Below are positions 62,476 to 64,000 of a stretch of 64,000 nucleotides of DNA, in pieces. The DNA comes from SZUA-309 sp965230005 (lineage in GTDB: Bacteria; Pseudomonadota; Gammaproteobacteria; Pseudomonadales; Azotimanducaceae). The stretch lies in the NCBI GenBank assembly GCA_965230005.1, contig OZ245934.1, forward strand, positions 5,456,001 through 5,520,000, read 5' to 3'. The number at the start of each line of letters is the position of its first letter. Within the stretch, counting starts at the first letter, position 1. Under the pieces are notes generated by a model. That model searched no databases, had not been told where the DNA came from, and saw only the letters and a program-made list of their open reading frames with translations. A program made the position numbers and the translations under genes.

Positions 62476-62856
62476 ATGAGTCAGAGCAATACAGAAAAGG
62501 TCCTGGCCTTCATCGACGCCTGGAATCGCATGGACTGGGACGCGATCGAAAGTGCCTTCGCCGACGACGTCGTCTACCACAACATGCCCATGGAGCCGCT
62601 CGAAGGTAAAGCCGCGGCCATGGGTGTGATTCGCGGTATGGCGCCTGAGTCCGTCAACTGGCAGGTGGTCGCCATCGCCGAGAACAGCGACGGCCTCGTG
62701 CTCACGGAACGGGTGGACGACTTCGTTATGGCCGGCGGCAAACCGCTGTCCCTGCCGGTCATGGGCACCTTCGAATTCCGGGGCGGCATGATCAGCGCCT
62801 GGCGCGACTACTTCGACCTCGCCAGCTACATGAATCAGCTTGGAGCCGGGGAATGA
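62476..62856 (+). CDS. Limonene-1,2-epoxide hydrolase-like protein
   Basis: The 126-residue SnoaL-like cone fold matches limonene epoxide hydrolase: FIDAWNRMDWDAIESAFADDVVYHNMP, then TERVDDF and AWRDYFDLASY. These could provide the Asp-Arg-Asp catalytic set, so epoxide hydrolysis is plausible, but ligand-binding SnoaL proteins share the pattern. The stop overlaps the crotonase start by four bases (ATGA), showing an operon. Confidence 0.8.
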   Translation: MSQSNTEKVLAFIDAWNRMDWDAIESAFADDVVYHNMPMEPLEGKAAAMGVIRGMAPESVNWQVVAIAENSDGLVLTERVDDFVMAGGKPLSLPVMGTFEFRGGMISAWRDYFDLASYMNQLGAGE

Positions 62857-63509
62857 ACTTCGAACGGAAAGATGCCGTTGCCGTGCTGCACTTCGACGAT
62901 GGCAAAGCGAATGCGGTCGGTCATGAGCTGCTGGACGGGATCCACGAGGGTCTCGACCGGGCGGCGGCCGAGGCGAAGTCCGTGGTCGTCACTGGCCGCG
63001 ACGGGATGCTCTCGGCGGGCTTTGATCTGAAGGAGATTCAGAAAGGGCCCGACGCTGCCGCGGCGCTGGTCGGCAAAGGGGCGAAGACGCTGCTGCGCCT
63101 TTTCTCGCATCCGCAGCCTGTGGTCATGGCCTGCACGGGACACGCCATCGCAGCAGGCGCCTTCCTGCTGCTGACGGCCGACAACCGCATCGGCGCGGCC
63201 GGGGACTTCAAGCTCGGTCTCAACGAAACGGCGATTGGTATGTCGTTCCCGGTCTTCGGCATCGAACTCGCCCGGGCGCGCCTCGATCCCCGCCACCTCA
63301 CGAGGGCCTTTGTGCAATCGCATCTCTACGATCCGGACGGTGCCGTAAAGGCCGGCTATCTCGATCGGGTCCTGCCGCCGGAGCAGGTTCTGGAAGCCGC
63401 CATCGCCGAAGCCGCTGCGCTGGCAGAGTTGCCCGGGGATGCTTATGCGAAGAACAAGCGCGATATCCGGGCGCCGTACATCGCGGCCATCGAGGCGAGC
63501 CTGGGCTGA
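62853..63509 (+). CDS. Enoyl-CoA hydratase/isomerase family protein
   Basis: A short crotonase of 218 residues: GMLSAGFDLKEIQKGPD, ACTGHAIAAGAFLLLTADNRIG (oxyanion hole) and GLNETAIGMSFPVFGIELAR. The glutamate position of hydratases falls in LNETAIG, so some catalytic capacity is possible. The C-terminal helical part is reduced against the usual 260 residues. It is coupled to the epoxide-hydrolase-like gene. Confidence 0.85.
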   Translation: MNFERKDAVAVLHFDDGKANAVGHELLDGIHEGLDRAAAEAKSVVVTGRDGMLSAGFDLKEIQKGPDAAAALVGKGAKTLLRLFSHPQPVVMACTGHAIAAGAFLLLTADNRIGAAGDFKLGLNETAIGMSFPVFGIELARARLDPRHLTRAFVQSHLYDPDGAVKAGYLDRVLPPEQVLEAAIAEAAALAELPGDAYAKNKRDIRAPYIAAIEASLG

Positions 63510-63515
63510 GGACGC

Positions 63516-63899
63516 TCAGGTCGGGACGTGCGTGGTGGTCACCTCCGCCAGGAGCCGATCGTCGTCGCCCCGCACCTCGGTACGAATGACCGTGATGCGC
63601 CGACCGACCCGCACGGGGCGCGCGTAGCCGCGAATCGTGCCGCCGAGCTGGTTGGCGAGCATGACGGCGTGGAGATCCACGCCAACCATGAACTTCTCTT
63701 CTCCGGTTTTCTCGAAGTAGGCGCGACCCGCCGCACCGGTCGAGATGTTGTCGGCCAGGGAAATGATGACGCCGCCGTTGATGTTGCCTGTGGGGTTGCA
63801 GTGGTGGGCTTCGATGTCGATCTGCGCCGTCGCGTAGGCACCGCGATCGTCTTCGCCTTCGAGGGTATTCATGCCGATGTAGCGATCGAAGGTGGTCAT
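63516..63899 (-). CDS. PaaI-type hotdog thioesterase
   Basis: ATG 63899 has GGAGG five bases upstream and gives 127 residues. The hotdog motif is HHCNPTGNINGGVIISLADN (HxNxxGxxxGG), followed by VDLHAVMLANQLGGTIRGYARP. It hydrolyses acyl- or aryl-CoA thioesters. The end of another gene lies 14 bases upstream on the same strand, so they are probably co-transcribed. It converges on the crotonase gene. Confidence 0.85.
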   Translation of the reverse strand: MTTFDRYIGMNTLEGEDDRGAYATAQIDIEAHHCNPTGNINGGVIISLADNISTGAAGRAYFEKTGEEKFMVGVDLHAVMLANQLGGTIRGYARPVRVGRRITVIRTEVRGDDDRLLAEVTTTHVPT

Positions 63900-63913
63900 G
63901 GGGCCTCCGGCGG

Positions 63914-64000
63914 TCAGCTGATGAGACCTTCCAGCTTGCCCCAATCGGGCGTGCGCGCCTCTGTCAGGTTGGTGGGGATCAGAATCATGTGTGTAGCCCC
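63914..64000 (-). CDS. C-terminal end of an unidentified gene
   Basis: An open minus-strand frame enters from beyond the window and ends with TGA at 63916-63914. The visible residues end ILIPTNLTEARTPDWGKL and EGLIS. No family can be named from this fragment. Its spacing to the thioesterase start suggests one operon. Confidence 0.5.
   Translation of the reverse strand, partial: GATHMILIPTNLTEARTPDWGKLEGLIS

Overview
The window reads as chromosomal DNA of a high-GC Gram-negative bacterium, most likely an aquatic, aerobic gammaproteobacterium. The support is a TonB-dependent receptor with a partner lipoprotein, DUF481 and other outer-membrane beta-barrels, an MltF-type lytic transglycosylase, an AsmA-type protein, a FadB/FadJ-type beta-oxidation enzyme and a zeaxanthin-type carotenoid pathway. 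The exact taxon cannot be read from the sequence. No rRNA, tRNA, CRISPR array, insertion sequence or prophage was recognised. Genes are dense and many operons use 1-4 bp start/stop overlaps.

Layout. 1-2.5 kb: end of an aminodeoxychorismate lyase domain, a Nu-class glutathione transferase, gpsA. 2.6-8.8 kb: cupin, thiolase, a tandem amidohydrolase pair whose second member has lost metal ligands, ArsC-type reductase, SDR, a methyltransferase that appears to start with ATC, and an ArsN2-like acetyltransferase. 8.8-15.3 kb: alpha/beta hydrolase, outer-membrane protein, ASCH protein, MHS-type transporter, an AT-richer orphan gene and a Baeyer-Villiger monooxygenase. 15.3-17 kb: a palindrome-rich intergenic region and a gene joining an excisionase-type helix-turn-helix to a degenerate GspE/PilB ATPase. 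17-26.5 kb: COG0523 GTPase, YtcJ-like amidohydrolase, acyl-CoA ligase, GH3 glycosidase, and a tightly coupled luciferase-like monooxygenase (second ATC start), acetoacetate-decarboxylase-like protein and SDR.

26.5-33.4 kb holds a polytopic membrane protein ending in a pseudopilin (GspG)-like domain. Divergent from it are a lipoprotein and a TonB receptor, preceded by five tandem 11-bp PHO-box-like units. A strong terminator follows, then an exported glycerophosphodiesterase. This suggests a phosphate-starvation outer-membrane scavenging system and is one of the two most interesting regions; the helix-turn-helix/GspE locus is the other.

33.5-42.7 kb: ABC1/UbiB kinase-like protein, GFA, DUF6265, DUF1295, thioesterase, PNPOx-like protein, AsmA, sterol desaturase. 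42.8-52.6 kb: carotenoid genes in two arms, crtY-crtI-crtB on + and crtE-crtZ on -, separated by DUF4345, mltF, a YjiH-like membrane protein and DUF481. Together CrtE, B, I, Y and Z account for farnesyl diphosphate to zeaxanthin. 52.8-64 kb: a GT2-GtrA/GT39 lipid glycosylation pair, a DUF3617-ABC exporter operon, a bifunctional beta-oxidation enzyme, an RCK-type channel-like protein, a limonene-epoxide-hydrolase-like protein, a crotonase and a thioesterase.
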